Part shown: piece by piece, positions 25,334 through 33,784 of the stretch
Position numbering within the stretch: the first letter of the stretch is position 1
How the letters are laid out: every line of letters starts with the position of its first letter
NCBI GenBank assembly: GCA_965658765.1
Contig: CBFHTO010000013.1
Span: 1 to 64,000, forward strand
Direction: 5' to 3'
Origin: Glaciecola sp965658765
Lineage (GTDB): Bacteria > Pseudomonadota > Gammaproteobacteria > Enterobacterales > Alteromonadaceae
DNA length: 64,000 nt
Position numbers and translations under genes: made by a program
The notes under the pieces: generated by a model
Seen by the model: only the letters and a program-made list of their open reading frames with translations
What the model was told of the DNA's origin: nothing
Databases searched by the model: none

Positions 25334-27163
25334 ATGCAAAAAATAATATTGGTTGGCAAACCAAATTCCGGCAAGAGTCTGTTGTTTAATCAACTTACTG
25401 GATTGAAACAAAAAGTCGCTAACTTTCCAGGCGTAACCGTCGAGCTTAAATCAGGACAATTCGATAAATTTGAGCTGGTCGATTTTCCTGGTACATATTC
25501 GCTGCAAAGTATCTCAGAAGATGAACGCATCGCGATTGAACAACTAAACCAAGCGATACGAAACGACACAACCAGCTTGGTCATCTGCAACCTAGACGCA
25601 ACAAAACTTGAACGTAGTCTTGTATTTGCAATTCAAATACAAGCACTTGCACAAAAGTATGACAAAGCCTGTGTATTTGTACTGAATATGATAGACGAAG
25701 TCGTTCGATTGGGTTTTGAGTACGACATTAAAGGGTTAAGCGAAGCATTAGGTAGCCCCGTGTATGCGGTATCTGCAAAAACGCTCCTAGGCATTCATGA
25801 ATTTAGTACTGACCTAAAACGCCTTGCCCAGCAGCCAAGTTTAGCGTATGCGAAAGTGAGCGATAAACCATCGATCAATCCAATAAGCCAGGCGAAAGTC
25901 TTAGCCGAAAAATTTGGTATACAACAAGACATCGTATTAAAAAGACAAAATAGACTTGATGCATTTTTATTAAACAGTGTCTTTGGCGCAATTGCCTTTG
26001 TTACTATCATGTTTTTCTTATTCCAAAGTATTTTTACTTGGGCCGCCCCCTTGATGGATGCGGTTGAAGATTTAGTAGCTATAAGCGCATCAGCCGCTAC
26101 TGGTGCTTTGCCTAATGGAGTTATTAGCGATTTCATTAATGACGCTATTTTCGGTGGGCTTGGGGCGTTTCTCGTTTTTGTACCACAAATAATGGTTTTA
26201 ACTTTAATCATTAGTCTACTTGAAGACAGTGGATACTTGGCTAGGGCTGCGATGATTTGCCATAAGCCACTGAGCTATTTTGGACTTTCAGGGCGCAGTT
26301 TTATTCCCTACTTATCTGCTCATGCGTGTGCCATACCCGCAATATATGCGGCTCGAACAATAGAGTCTCCGCGCAAACGACTGATTACTATGTTAACCGT
26401 GCCTTTAATGTCGTGTTCTGCACGCTTACCCGTCTATGCGCTTTTTATTGCTGTTCTGATACCAGAAAAATCTACCCTTGGTGGTTGGGTTAATTTGCAA
26501 GGCAGTGTGTTTTTCTTGCTTTACTTTGGTGGCATTTTTAGCGCTTTTATAGCCGCAAAGGTACTTAATTTATCTCTGAGTAATAAAGATACTCACACTG
26601 ATTTACCCTTCATATTGGAACTCCCTTCTTACAGACTTCCACATTGGCGACCTCTGATTTATAAGACCTTAAACAGTGGCGTTTATTTTATAAAACGTGC
26701 TGCCCCCATAATATTCGCCGTATCAGTAGTGATTTGGGTACTAGGATATTTTCCATCACAAGGTGATTTGCAAACATCTTATTTAGCCTCAATCGGACGT
26801 ATGCTAGAACCTATCTTTAGCCCCTTGGGCATAGATTGGCGTTATGGCGTTGCGATCCTCTTGTCATTTTTGGCGCGAGAGGTATTTGTCGGGGTTTTGG
26901 GCACACTGTTTAATATTGAAAATGCCGATGAGAACATCAGCAGACTTGCAGAGCAAATTCAAGCGGACGGCATAAGCATCGCGACTGGTATTTCTTTGCT
27001 AGTGTTTTATGTAATTGCGCTGCAGTGCGTGGCAACAGTCGCCACATTAAAAGCTGAGACTGGCAAGAACCGATATTCATGGGGTTTATTTATCGCCTAT
27101 GGCTTTGCTGCATATTTAATCGCTCTGGTAGTACATGCACTATTGAGCAATATGATTATTTAG
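25334..27163 (+). CDS. feoB: Ferrous iron permease FeoB
   Basis: FeoB imports Fe(II) across the inner membrane under control of its own GTPase domain. The N-terminal G domain (1-165) has G1 GKPNSGKS, G3 DFPGTYSL and G4 NMID. A helical linker leads into the permease core with its Gate repeats (LEDSGYLAR, CSARLPVY, FLAREVFVG). At 609 residues it is clearly shorter than E. coli FeoB (773). The saving is mostly in the linker and loops, and all core motifs remain. Cotranscribed with feoA. Confidence 0.95.
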   Translation: MQKIILVGKPNSGKSLLFNQLTGLKQKVANFPGVTVELKSGQFDKFELVDFPGTYSLQSISEDERIAIEQLNQAIRNDTTSLVICNLDATKLERSLVFAIQIQALAQKYDKACVFVLNMIDEVVRLGFEYDIKGLSEALGSPVYAVSAKTLLGIHEFSTDLKRLAQQPSLAYAKVSDKPSINPISQAKVLAEKFGIQQDIVLKRQNRLDAFLLNSVFGAIAFVTIMFFLFQSIFTWAAPLMDAVEDLVAISASAATGALPNGVISDFINDAIFGGLGAFLVFVPQIMVLTLIISLLEDSGYLARAAMICHKPLSYFGLSGRSFIPYLSAHACAIPAIYAARTIESPRKRLITMLTVPLMSCSARLPVYALFIAVLIPEKSTLGGWVNLQGSVFFLLYFGGIFSAFIAAKVLNLSLSNKDTHTDLPFILELPSYRLPHWRPLIYKTLNSGVYFIKRAAPIIFAVSVVIWVLGYFPSQGDLQTSYLASIGRMLEPIFSPLGIDWRYGVAILLSFLAREVFVGVLGTLFNIENADENISRLAEQIQADGISIATGISLLVFYVIALQCVATVATLKAETGKNRYSWGLFIAYGFAAYLIALVVHALLSNMII

Positions 27164-27188
27164 AGAATATTGGAGCAAACCTAATTAA

Positions 27189-27221
27189 TTATTGGTGACT
27201 TAATGGCGACTTATTGGCGAC
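27189..27221. repeat. Three tandem 11-bp repeats at the end of metF
   Basis: TTATTGGTGAC, TTAATGGCGAC and TTATTGGCGAC stand head to tail, differing at one or two bases. The last copy contains the final metF codons (minus strand) and the other two extend past its stop. Because the unit is 11 bp, each copy puts a TAA in a different frame. It probably arose by slippage. Confidence 0.8.
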
Positions 27222-28095
27222 GTAGACCCAACATATGACAAATAGCGTAACTTAACTCACTGCGGTTTAATGTATAGAAATGAAAATGTTTGACACCTTC
27301 TTTTGCTAACACTTTTACCATCTCCATCGCAATATTTGCGCCAAGTAAGTTTCGAGTTGCCTGGTCATCTTTGTCTAGACCATCATACATCTTATGCAAC
27401 CAACCGGGGACATGTACGTTTGTCATACCAGCAAAACGCACAAGCGTTTGGTAGTTTGTAACAGGTAGGATACCTGGCACAATTTCAGCATCGATCCCTG
27501 CTGCTGCCGCTCGGTCTCTAAACCGCAGAAATACGCTAGTATCAAAAAAGAATTGAGTAATGGCCTCATTAGCACCCGCTTCGACTTTTCTTTTTAAGTT
27601 TAATAGGTCAAATTGATCATTTGGTGCGTCAGGGTGTTTTTCTGGATAGGCTGCTACCGAAATATCAAAGTCGGCTACATCTTTTAGTATTCTTACAAGG
27701 TCAGAAGCATATAACTCAGGCTTATCCATACCCACGGGCAAATCCCCTCGCAAGGCAACAATCCGTTTGATACCAGAATCCCAATAGTCTTTTGCGATGA
27801 GTTTTAATTCCTCCTCACTGGCATCAATACAAGTGAGGTGGGGTGCAGTAGACACACCTGTTTCATTTTGAATTTTTTTGACGACAGAGTGTGTTCGATC
27901 TCGCTCTCCGCTATTTGCGCCATAGGTGACCGACATATAGCTGGGCTTTAAAGGGGCTAATCTTTCTACTGACTTCCAAAGCGTTTCTTCCATAGACTCC
28001 GTCTTAGGTGGAAAAAATTCAAAAGACACATTGATATCTCTAAGTTCACTTAATGATTGATTTAATGCATCAATCCCCTGTGCGTATGAAACCAT
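27211..28095 (-). CDS. metF: 5,10-methylenetetrahydrofolate reductase MetF
   Basis: MetF reduces methylene-THF to methyl-THF, the methyl donor for methionine synthesis, using FAD. The 294-residue barrel protein has the family start VSFEFFPPKTE, the catalytic Glu in that strand, the VTYGANSGERDRT loop and the C-terminal HFYTLNRSELSYAI. The length equals that of E. coli MetF (296). It is divergent from metJ, and MET boxes lie just upstream of its start, so MetJ repression by S-adenosylmethionine is expected. Confidence 0.96.
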   Translation of the reverse strand: MVSYAQGIDALNQSLSELRDINVSFEFFPPKTESMEETLWKSVERLAPLKPSYMSVTYGANSGERDRTHSVVKKIQNETGVSTAPHLTCIDASEEELKLIAKDYWDSGIKRIVALRGDLPVGMDKPELYASDLVRILKDVADFDISVAAYPEKHPDAPNDQFDLLNLKRKVEAGANEAITQFFFDTSVFLRFRDRAAAAGIDAEIVPGILPVTNYQTLVRFAGMTNVHVPGWLHKMYDGLDKDDQATRNLLGANIAMEMVKVLAKEGVKHFHFYTLNRSELSYAICHMLGLRRQ

Positions 28096-28108
28096 GAAAA
28101 ACCTTAAT

Positions 28109-28124
28109 AGACGTTTAGACGTCT
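28109..28124. promoter_or_regulatory. Tandem MET boxes near metF
   Basis: AGACGTTT followed directly by AGACGTCT gives two 8-base MET boxes (consensus AGACGTCT), the second perfect. They lie 13 bp upstream of the metF start. MetJ dimers bind such boxes cooperatively in pairs. Confidence 0.9.
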
Positions 28125-28144
28125 AAAATACGAAAATTGTGAAT

Positions 28145-28168
28145 AGACGTCAAGAAGTTTAAACGTCT
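28145..28168. promoter_or_regulatory. Three tandem MET boxes between metF and metJ
   Basis: AGACGTCA, AGAAGTTT and AAACGTCT are contiguous 8-base units close to the MET box consensus. They begin 20 bp from the pair nearer metF, so five units cover the divergent promoter region. This would allow MetJ to control both metF and its own gene. Confidence 0.88.
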
Positions 28169-28233
28169 AGATTGATATTTTCGTGAATAGCGTTAGAATT
28201 TTATATAAGTACATTAACAAAATGAAAATAACA

Positions 28234-28557
28234 ATGGCACAATGGAATGGTGAATACATTCACCCGTACGCGGAACATGGTAAAAAAAGTGAGCAAGTAA
28301 AGAAGGTTACCGTCTCAATCCCAATAAATGTGCTGAAAGTACTTACCGACGAAAGAACTAGACGACAGGTAAATAATTTACGTCATGCTACTAATTCAGA
28401 GTTACTTTGCGAAGCTTTTTTACATGCCTTTACGGGACAACCTCTACCTAACGATAAAGACTTACAAAAGGATAACCCGTTTAGAATCCCTGAGGAGGCT
28501 CGGAGTATTATGACGGAAATGGGTTTAGACGTTGAGGCATTTGAACAACAAGAATAA
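28234..28557 (+). CDS. metJ: Methionine repressor MetJ
   Basis: MetJ is a ribbon-helix-helix repressor that binds MET boxes with S-adenosylmethionine as corepressor. The first 73 residues are almost identical to E. coli (GEYIHPYAEHGKKSEQVKKV, DERTRRQVNNLRHATNSELL). I chose the ATG giving MAQWNGEY, equivalent to E. coli MAEWSGEY, for 107 residues. In-frame ATGs further upstream would add an unconserved leader. A hairpin terminator lies 34 bp after the stop. Confidence 0.96.
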   Translation: MAQWNGEYIHPYAEHGKKSEQVKKVTVSIPINVLKVLTDERTRRQVNNLRHATNSELLCEAFLHAFTGQPLPNDKDLQKDNPFRIPEEARSIMTEMGLDVEAFEQQE

Positions 28558-28590
28558 TGTTGTGTGAAGCCTTAGACCTGAGAAGAACAT

Positions 28591-28620
28591 AGCGAACCAA
28601 CTAAGGTTCGCTTTCTATTT
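28591..28620 (+). terminator. Rho-independent terminator between metJ and M20 gene
   Basis: An 8-bp stem AGCGAACC / GGTTCGCT with a 6-base loop is followed by ttctattt. It serves metJ on the plus strand. It also sits a few bases beyond the end of the convergent M20 gene and may work for both. Confidence 0.82.
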
Positions 28621-28625
28621 TGTGT

Positions 28626-29951
28626 TTATTTGTTCATTTTGGCGTAATCGATAGCCCAGTTTACATAAAGTTCAGTACCGGTCTTCAAAGCACTTTCGTC
28701 TGCATAGAAAAACGGAGAATGGTTGCTTGGCGCTTGCTTCGGATCTTGGCCTTCTGGTGTAATCCCAAGGAACACGAACAAACCAGGGACTTCCAGTGCA
28801 TAAAATGAGAAATCCTCAGCACCCGTGACTAAATCACTTATGTGCACTTTGTCTTCACCCGCTACTTTCTGGATTGTGGGCAGCATTTTTCGCGTTAACT
28901 CGGGATTATTAATAGTAACGGGATAACCTTCATCAATGTGAACATGGGCTTCAGCACCACTTGCTTTTGCCGTCATCTCTGCCGTCGTTTTCAAATTGCG
29001 ATGTATTTGAGCACGGTTATCCATGTCAAAGTTACGAATGGTACCTTCTAAATATACTTCATCTGGTATAATGTTATTTCTAACGCCGCCCTCAACAATC
29101 CCAAAACTAACGACTGCAGGAGCTTTAGTAATATCGACCTGTCGACTCACAATGGTTTGAGTATTATTGATGATTTGACTGGCCGCTATAATAGGATCTA
29201 CACCACCCCATGGACGTGAACCATGAGTTTGACGACCTTTCACTTTGATCTCAAAGCGATCTGATGATGCCATTAATGGACCTTCCCGATATGAAATATG
29301 TCCTACAGTGCCTGCTGACCAAACATGGATACCAAAAACGACTTCGGGACTATGTTGTTCAAATAATCCTTGTTTTAGCATTAACTCTGCACCACCTTCT
29401 TCATCTGCCGGTGCACCCTCTTCTGCAGGCTGAAAAATAAATACTATGGTACCTTCGATCTCACGTTTCATGGCAGATAATTTTTCAGCGGCGCCCATCA
29501 ACATGGCCATATGCAGATCGTGACCACACGCATGCATTACACCAACTTCATTTCCGCGATATTCAGAAACTGCAGTTGACTTAAATGGCACATCTGTTTG
29601 TTCGACAACGGGTAGTGCGTCCATATCAGCACGCATGGCAATTACTGGACCTGGCTTGCCGCCCTTCAATACGCCGACAACGCCAGTAAAAGCAATACCT
29701 GTTTGAACCTCTAAGCCAAGCGATTCAAGTCGCTCAGCAATCACTTTTGCTGTTCTAAATTCGCGATTACTCAGCTCAGGATGCTTATGCAGGTCTCGCC
29801 TAAGCTCAATCACTTTTTTCTCTAAAGCTGGAGATATTTTTACTGGTGCATTGTCAGCAGCAAATGATAGAGAGCCTGCAGAGGCAAGGCCGAGCAAAGT
29901 AGCAATACTGATGATACGAAATTGTGATCGGAGTTTTCGTCTAGATTTCAT
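28626..29951 (-). CDS. Exported M20 family amidohydrolase
   Basis: The 441-residue protein has a signal peptide (basic MKSRRKLRSQF, then a hydrophobic stretch ending SLSFA-A). It belongs to the M20 amidohydrolase/aminoacylase group. Metal-binding motifs are MHACGHDLHMAML, the catalytic Glu pair in FQPAEEGA, and a late TGAEDFSFY. Relatives hydrolyse N-acyl amino acids or the amide bonds of conjugates. Export suggests it works in the periplasm. Substrate unknown. Confidence 0.92.
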   Translation of the reverse strand: MKSRRKLRSQFRIISIATLLGLASAGSLSFAADNAPVKISPALEKKVIELRRDLHKHPELSNREFRTAKVIAERLESLGLEVQTGIAFTGVVGVLKGGKPGPVIAMRADMDALPVVEQTDVPFKSTAVSEYRGNEVGVMHACGHDLHMAMLMGAAEKLSAMKREIEGTIVFIFQPAEEGAPADEEGGAELMLKQGLFEQHSPEVVFGIHVWSAGTVGHISYREGPLMASSDRFEIKVKGRQTHGSRPWGGVDPIIAASQIINNTQTIVSRQVDITKAPAVVSFGIVEGGVRNNIIPDEVYLEGTIRNFDMDNRAQIHRNLKTTAEMTAKASGAEAHVHIDEGYPVTINNPELTRKMLPTIQKVAGEDKVHISDLVTGAEDFSFYALEVPGLFVFLGITPEGQDPKQAPSNHSPFFYADESALKTGTELYVNWAIDYAKMNK

Positions 29952-29990
29952 GGCACACCTTTTTGTGATATTTGTGTTTTATTCTTTGTT

Positions 29991-30017
29991 AGCGCTTTGC
30001 TACTAAAGCAAAGCGCT
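29991..30017 (-). other. Strong hairpin between DUF2959 and M20 genes
   Basis: A perfect 10-bp stem (AGCGCTTTGC / GCAAAGCGCT) with a 7-base loop lies 34 bp after the DUF2959 gene and 39 bp before the M20 start. No T-run follows on either strand, so it is not a typical intrinsic terminator. It may stabilise the 3' end or mark a processing site. Confidence 0.6.
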
Positions 30018-30051
30018 GCAATGTAAGGAAGCTCAATAATAGGGCAAACTC

Positions 30052-30717
30052 TTATTTAGTTTGTATAGTCTTAATGAAGGAGTCAGACTCTTTAATTGCG
30101 ACGTTCATTTCACGAATTAGCTGATTTACATCCTTCTTAATAGTTGACAACTCACCTTGTAAGGCACCAACCGCACTCGCATTTAGGTTGTGTTTGAGAT
30201 ATAAAACATTATCTTGCAAGGCACTGAGAACTGGGTCCATAGAACGTTCGACGGTCCGCATCGATTTGAGCAGTCCAGCATATTTGCGTTGGGTTTCTTT
30301 TAGCTTTCGTTCGCTGTCTCTTCTTAGATTCGCATTGCTTATCAGCGATAACTCCGACTCCCACTCACGAAACAAAGAATCTGCTACACTTTCTACCTTA
30401 TTGATACGTGAAGAGACTTCTGCGGCACTTTCTGCACTTAATTCATATTGGTCTTGCAAATTATTGTAAACATCTTCTAATTCGCCACCATCAAAATTTA
30501 TTAGTGCGCTAAATTCTTCCAGCGCACTTGCAAATTGTTCTTGAGCGTCTTGTTGAGAACCTTGCGCATCCTCGACCCGATCTACCAATATTTCTCGTTT
30601 TTCGACTCCAAGCTTTTCCCACATATCGAAGTAAGTATCTTGGATCGCAGAAGCACAAGCGCTTAACACTACTGTGGCAAGTAACAGCCAAAGTATCCTT
30701 AAAGGTTTAGTTTCCAT
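30052..30717 (-). CDS. DUF2959 family lipoprotein
   Basis: This 221-residue protein has a lipoprotein signal (hydrophobic LLLATVVLSAC with the lipobox Cys at residue 21). An almost all-helical coiled-coil body with regular Glu/Lys heptads follows, matching DUF2959, a family of unknown function. It opens after the Cys with DTYFDMWEKLGVEKREILVD, typical of that family. The mature protein is presumably anchored to a membrane facing the periplasm. A small membrane protein gene lies 41 bp upstream on the same strand. Confidence 0.82.
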   Translation of the reverse strand: METKPLRILWLLLATVVLSACASAIQDTYFDMWEKLGVEKREILVDRVEDAQGSQQDAQEQFASALEEFSALINFDGGELEDVYNNLQDQYELSAESAAEVSSRINKVESVADSLFREWESELSLISNANLRRDSERKLKETQRKYAGLLKSMRTVERSMDPVLSALQDNVLYLKHNLNASAVGALQGELSTIKKDVNQLIREMNVAIKESDSFIKTIQTK

Positions 30718-30758
30718 TGCTTATTCCCGTCATTGTAAGTATTGAAATAACTCGGCCG

Positions 30759-30989
30759 CTACTGCTGCATCGGAGCTCTAAATCTCGCGGCGTCGATTAT
30801 GCACCAGAGGTGGATAAGAGCGCTGATAACGGCAGGGAAAATCAAAAACCACAGTAAATACCCACCATATACAAAGAGACAAAACAAAATAGCTGCAAGA
30901 ATACGACCTTGAACTAACTGCCCTAGTCCCGCAATAAAAATATTGCAAATAGCAGCAATAACATTTCCACCTGAGCCTTGACCTGACAT
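30759..30989 (-). CDS. Small TM2-like membrane protein, 76 residues
   Basis: Two hydrophobic helices (about 10-30 and 35-60) are joined by a short turn (GLGQLVQGRIL), which resembles the TM2 domain arrangement. The C-terminus WCIIDAARFRAPMQQ is polar. A good AAGGA ribosome site precedes the ATG. It probably shares a transcript with the DUF2959 lipoprotein. Function unknown. Confidence 0.72.
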   Translation of the reverse strand: MSGQGSGGNVIAAICNIFIAGLGQLVQGRILAAILFCLFVYGGYLLWFLIFPAVISALIHLWCIIDAARFRAPMQQ

Positions 30990-31110
30990 TAATAATCCTT
31001 ATATGTTTAAGTTAAAAATAAGTGAACGACTTATTCTAAATATTACTATATAGTCATTAACGTTTGTAAATGAGCCTAGTATATTTACTGCCGTTTAAAG
31101 TTTAATTATT

Positions 31111-31123
31111 ACCAATTATTGGT
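31111..31123. promoter_or_regulatory. 13-base palindrome upstream of the iminopeptidase gene
   Basis: ACCAATTATTGGT is a perfect inverted repeat about one central T. It lies 64 bp before the iminopeptidase start in an AT-rich intergenic region of about 200 bp. It could be an operator, but no regulator can be assigned. Confidence 0.3.
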
Positions 31124-31187
31124 TTGGTTTTATTTATAATTTTAGATAGTAGTATAAAGGCATTATAAAAACGAGGACAAAAGGGAA

Positions 31188-32126
31188 GTGGACGGGTTTA
31201 AGTCGATTAAAACATATAAAATACCGACACCTGACGGTCACGTCTTGCATGTTGAGGATTCTGGGCTAGAAGATGGCATTCCTGCGCTTTATTTGCACGG
31301 TGGTCCTGGCGCAAGTATTGGACAAAACTATCAGTGGCCATTTAGCCCTCACCCATATCGAGTTATCGCTTTTGATCAACGGGGCTGCGGTAAAAGCCAA
31401 CCTTTTTCGACTCTTGTAGACAACAATACCGACAAACTCGTAGAAGATATCGAACTCATCCGTCAATATTTTAATATAGATAAATGGCTGGTGTTTGGCG
31501 GTTCATGGGGCTCAACCTTAGCTTTAGTCTACGCAATTCGGCACCCTCTTCATGTTCAATCGTTAGTACTTAGGGGTATTTTTTTAGGGCGCCAAGAAGA
31601 CACTGAATGGTTTGTTTCCAACAAACTAGGCGCATCTCAAATATTTCCCAACGAATACGCTGATTTTGTCGGAAGTTATGACACCAGCGATGCACTAACC
31701 TTATGCGAAGAATACTATGCGGCCTTAACAAACAGCGATGAACAAATCAGAATGAATGCCGCAAGGCGATGGTTCAATTGGGAATCCAGTATTTCAAAAC
31801 TTTGTCAAAGTGCCCATCCAGCTAGCTTACATGCCAATAATCAGCAAGTTTTAACCTTGGCGCTATTCGAATGTCACTACATTCTCAATCATTGTTTTTT
31901 ACCGTCGGATTATATCCTAGATAACGCTCACGTTATTCAAAATATCCCAACCCATATAGTGCACGGTCGCTATGACCTTGTCTGTAAATGTGAAGCTGCA
32001 ATTACCTTGCACAAGCACTTGCCCGCCTCAACATTAACAATTGTGCCCGACGCCGGTCATAGTATAAATGAGAAAGGCATTGTTCTAGCACTCAACAAAG
32101 CCTTAGGGCTTCTTTGCCAAGAGTGA
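31188..32126 (+). CDS. pip: Proline iminopeptidase (alpha/beta-hydrolase)
   Basis: This enzyme removes N-terminal proline from peptides. The 312-residue protein has the oxyanion motif LHGGPGA, the family DQRGCGKS and the nucleophile elbow GGSWGS near residue 105. The acid and base (GRYDLVC and DAGHSI) are near the C-terminus, which completes the triad. Translation starts at GTG with GAGGA 10 bases upstream. dtd begins 4 bp after its stop, suggesting one operon. Confidence 0.92.
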   Translation: MDGFKSIKTYKIPTPDGHVLHVEDSGLEDGIPALYLHGGPGASIGQNYQWPFSPHPYRVIAFDQRGCGKSQPFSTLVDNNTDKLVEDIELIRQYFNIDKWLVFGGSWGSTLALVYAIRHPLHVQSLVLRGIFLGRQEDTEWFVSNKLGASQIFPNEYADFVGSYDTSDALTLCEEYYAALTNSDEQIRMNAARRWFNWESSISKLCQSAHPASLHANNQQVLTLALFECHYILNHCFLPSDYILDNAHVIQNIPTHIVHGRYDLVCKCEAAITLHKHLPASTLTIVPDAGHSINEKGIVLALNKALGLLCQE

Positions 32127-32130
32127 CACC

Positions 32131-32568
32131 ATGATTGGTCTTATACAGCGTGTAGAACATGCAAGTGTTGAAGTCGATCGTCTGCAAATAGCCATGATCA
32201 ACAAAGGTATTTTGCTTTTATTAGGCGTCGAAAAAGACGACGACGAACGTTCAGTCGAAAAGCTTGCCAAGAAAGTCGCCAACCTACGTATATTTGAAGA
32301 TCAAGACGGTAAGATGAACAGCAGTATACTTGACGTAAGTGGTGAGCTATTGGTTGTATCTCAATTCACTCTGGCTGCCGACACAAGAAAAGGCAATCGC
32401 CCTGGCTTTTCTATGGCCGCAGTTCCCGAAAAAGGAAAGCACTTATACGAATATTTTTTATCGTACTATACTGAAACTTTCGCCCCTTGTAAGAGCGGTC
32501 AGTTTGGAGCGAATATGAAAGTATCCCTGCTGAACGATGGTCCAGCCACATTTCATTTGTCAGTATAA
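32131..32568 (+). CDS. dtd: D-aminoacyl-tRNA deacylase
   Basis: Dtd releases D-amino acids (and glycine from mischarged tRNA-Ala) from tRNA. The 145-residue length equals that of E. coli Dtd. It carries the two active-site motifs: VSQFTLAAD and the cross-subunit NDGPATFHL (the Gly-cisPro motif is GP here). It is followed 18 bp later by a YiiD-type gene, as in E. coli. Confidence 0.97.
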   Translation: MIGLIQRVEHASVEVDRLQIAMINKGILLLLGVEKDDDERSVEKLAKKVANLRIFEDQDGKMNSSILDVSGELLVVSQFTLAADTRKGNRPGFSMAAVPEKGKHLYEYFLSYYTETFAPCKSGQFGANMKVSLLNDGPATFHLSV

Positions 32569-32586
32569 TAGTGATTAAGGAAACTC

Positions 32587-33501
32587 ATGTTTGTTATCTC
32601 TACCCCAACTCCAGAAGAACAAGATGACTATTTTGAGTTTAGATGGCAACAATTACGCCGCCAATGGGGCTATCCAAAGGGATCTGAAAAAGACGAGTAT
32701 GAATCCGTTAGTGAACACAGAGTAATTAAGAATCATCTTGGGGAAATCGTGGCATGCGGGCGTATTCATCTAAATACAGCTGAAGAAGCGCAAATTAGAC
32801 ACATTGCTGTAGATGAAAAATGCAGGCGTCATGGTCTTGGTCAAATGATGTTAAATACTCTTGAACAAGTCGCTAAAGAACTTGGCGCAGAACGCGCAGT
32901 CACAAACTCTCGCGAAGCCTCCCTCAATTTCTTTAAATCTTGTGGTTTTGAAGTAGAAACAGATGCCCCCACCGAATTAGGAGCCTTAAAAAGAAAACTA
33001 ATGGTCAAAAACTTGGCCGATAACAGCGCATTAATTTTGCATACCGGCTGGTGCAAAGAGTTGCAAGACACTTGGTATGAAAAAATCCCTATATCGGAAC
33101 ATATGGGCATTAAATTAAGCGTGTACACAGAACGTACAATTGAAACCAAAGCATCTTTAAATAAGAACATTAATCTGCATGGAACCATGTTTGCTGGTAG
33201 CATTTACTCTCAAGCTACGTTAACAGCATGGGGAATGATATATCTTCAGTTGAAGCAGCAGGGCTTATCAGGAGAGATTGTATTAGGTGATGCCAAGATC
33301 CACTATCATAAACCGGTGACAATGCGTCCAAGAGCACGTTGCAACATAGAATCATTTCAAGGAGATTTATCGCCCCTTAAAAAGGGCAAAAAAGCGCCAA
33401 TTCAGTTGAAAGTCGATATTTTAAACGGAAGTGTTCCTGTTGCAGAGTTCAGCGGTAAATTTTACGTCCTACCGAGTAAGGCTAAGCCCACCGAACAATA
33501 A
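32587..33501 (+). CDS. GNAT acetyltransferase-hotdog thioesterase fusion (YiiD/MadA type)
   Basis: The 304-residue protein joins a GNAT domain (about 1-140, with acetyl-CoA loop RRHGLGQMML) to a hotdog thioesterase-like domain (about 155-300, NLHGTMFAGSIYSQATLTAW). This is the layout of E. coli YiiD, reported as a malonyl-ACP decarboxylase (MadA) that feeds fatty acid initiation. The gene also follows dtd there. The same role is inferred. The GGAAACTC ribosome site is good. Confidence 0.88.
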   Translation: MFVISTPTPEEQDDYFEFRWQQLRRQWGYPKGSEKDEYESVSEHRVIKNHLGEIVACGRIHLNTAEEAQIRHIAVDEKCRRHGLGQMMLNTLEQVAKELGAERAVTNSREASLNFFKSCGFEVETDAPTELGALKRKLMVKNLADNSALILHTGWCKELQDTWYEKIPISEHMGIKLSVYTERTIETKASLNKNINLHGTMFAGSIYSQATLTAWGMIYLQLKQQGLSGEIVLGDAKIHYHKPVTMRPRARCNIESFQGDLSPLKKGKKAPIQLKVDILNGSVPVAEFSGKFYVLPSKAKPTEQ

Positions 33502-33645
33502 ACACTCACGATAATGAATATTATCTAAGCCATATTGTGCTTACATTTCGCAGGCACCAAATTGATAATGGCTAAGATGAAATAATGTGATTACCAAGGG
33601 ATTATGTCGCTCTTATACAGCTAATACAGCTAATACAAAGACATA

Positions 33646-33681
33646 AAAAAAGTGGTAAAGCTTGAGCAATACCACTTTTTT
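33646..33681. terminator. Bidirectional terminator between yiiD-type gene and rpoH
   Basis: A-run plus GTGGTA pairs with TACCAC plus T-run around a 12-base loop that contains its own small GCT/AGC stem. Because A-rich and T-rich arms flank it on both sides, it can end transcription from either strand. The convergent genes end at 33501 and 33785. A 9-bp tandem duplication (acagctaat twice, 33617-33634) lies just before it. Confidence 0.85.
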
Positions 33682-33784
33682 GTTAATTTTTATTGAAGTT
33701 TATCTGATAGTTTGGGTTAAAAGCCTTTGATAGTACTACGCAGATATTTCCTCTCACTTGCTTTTAAGATATTTGCCTTAGCAA

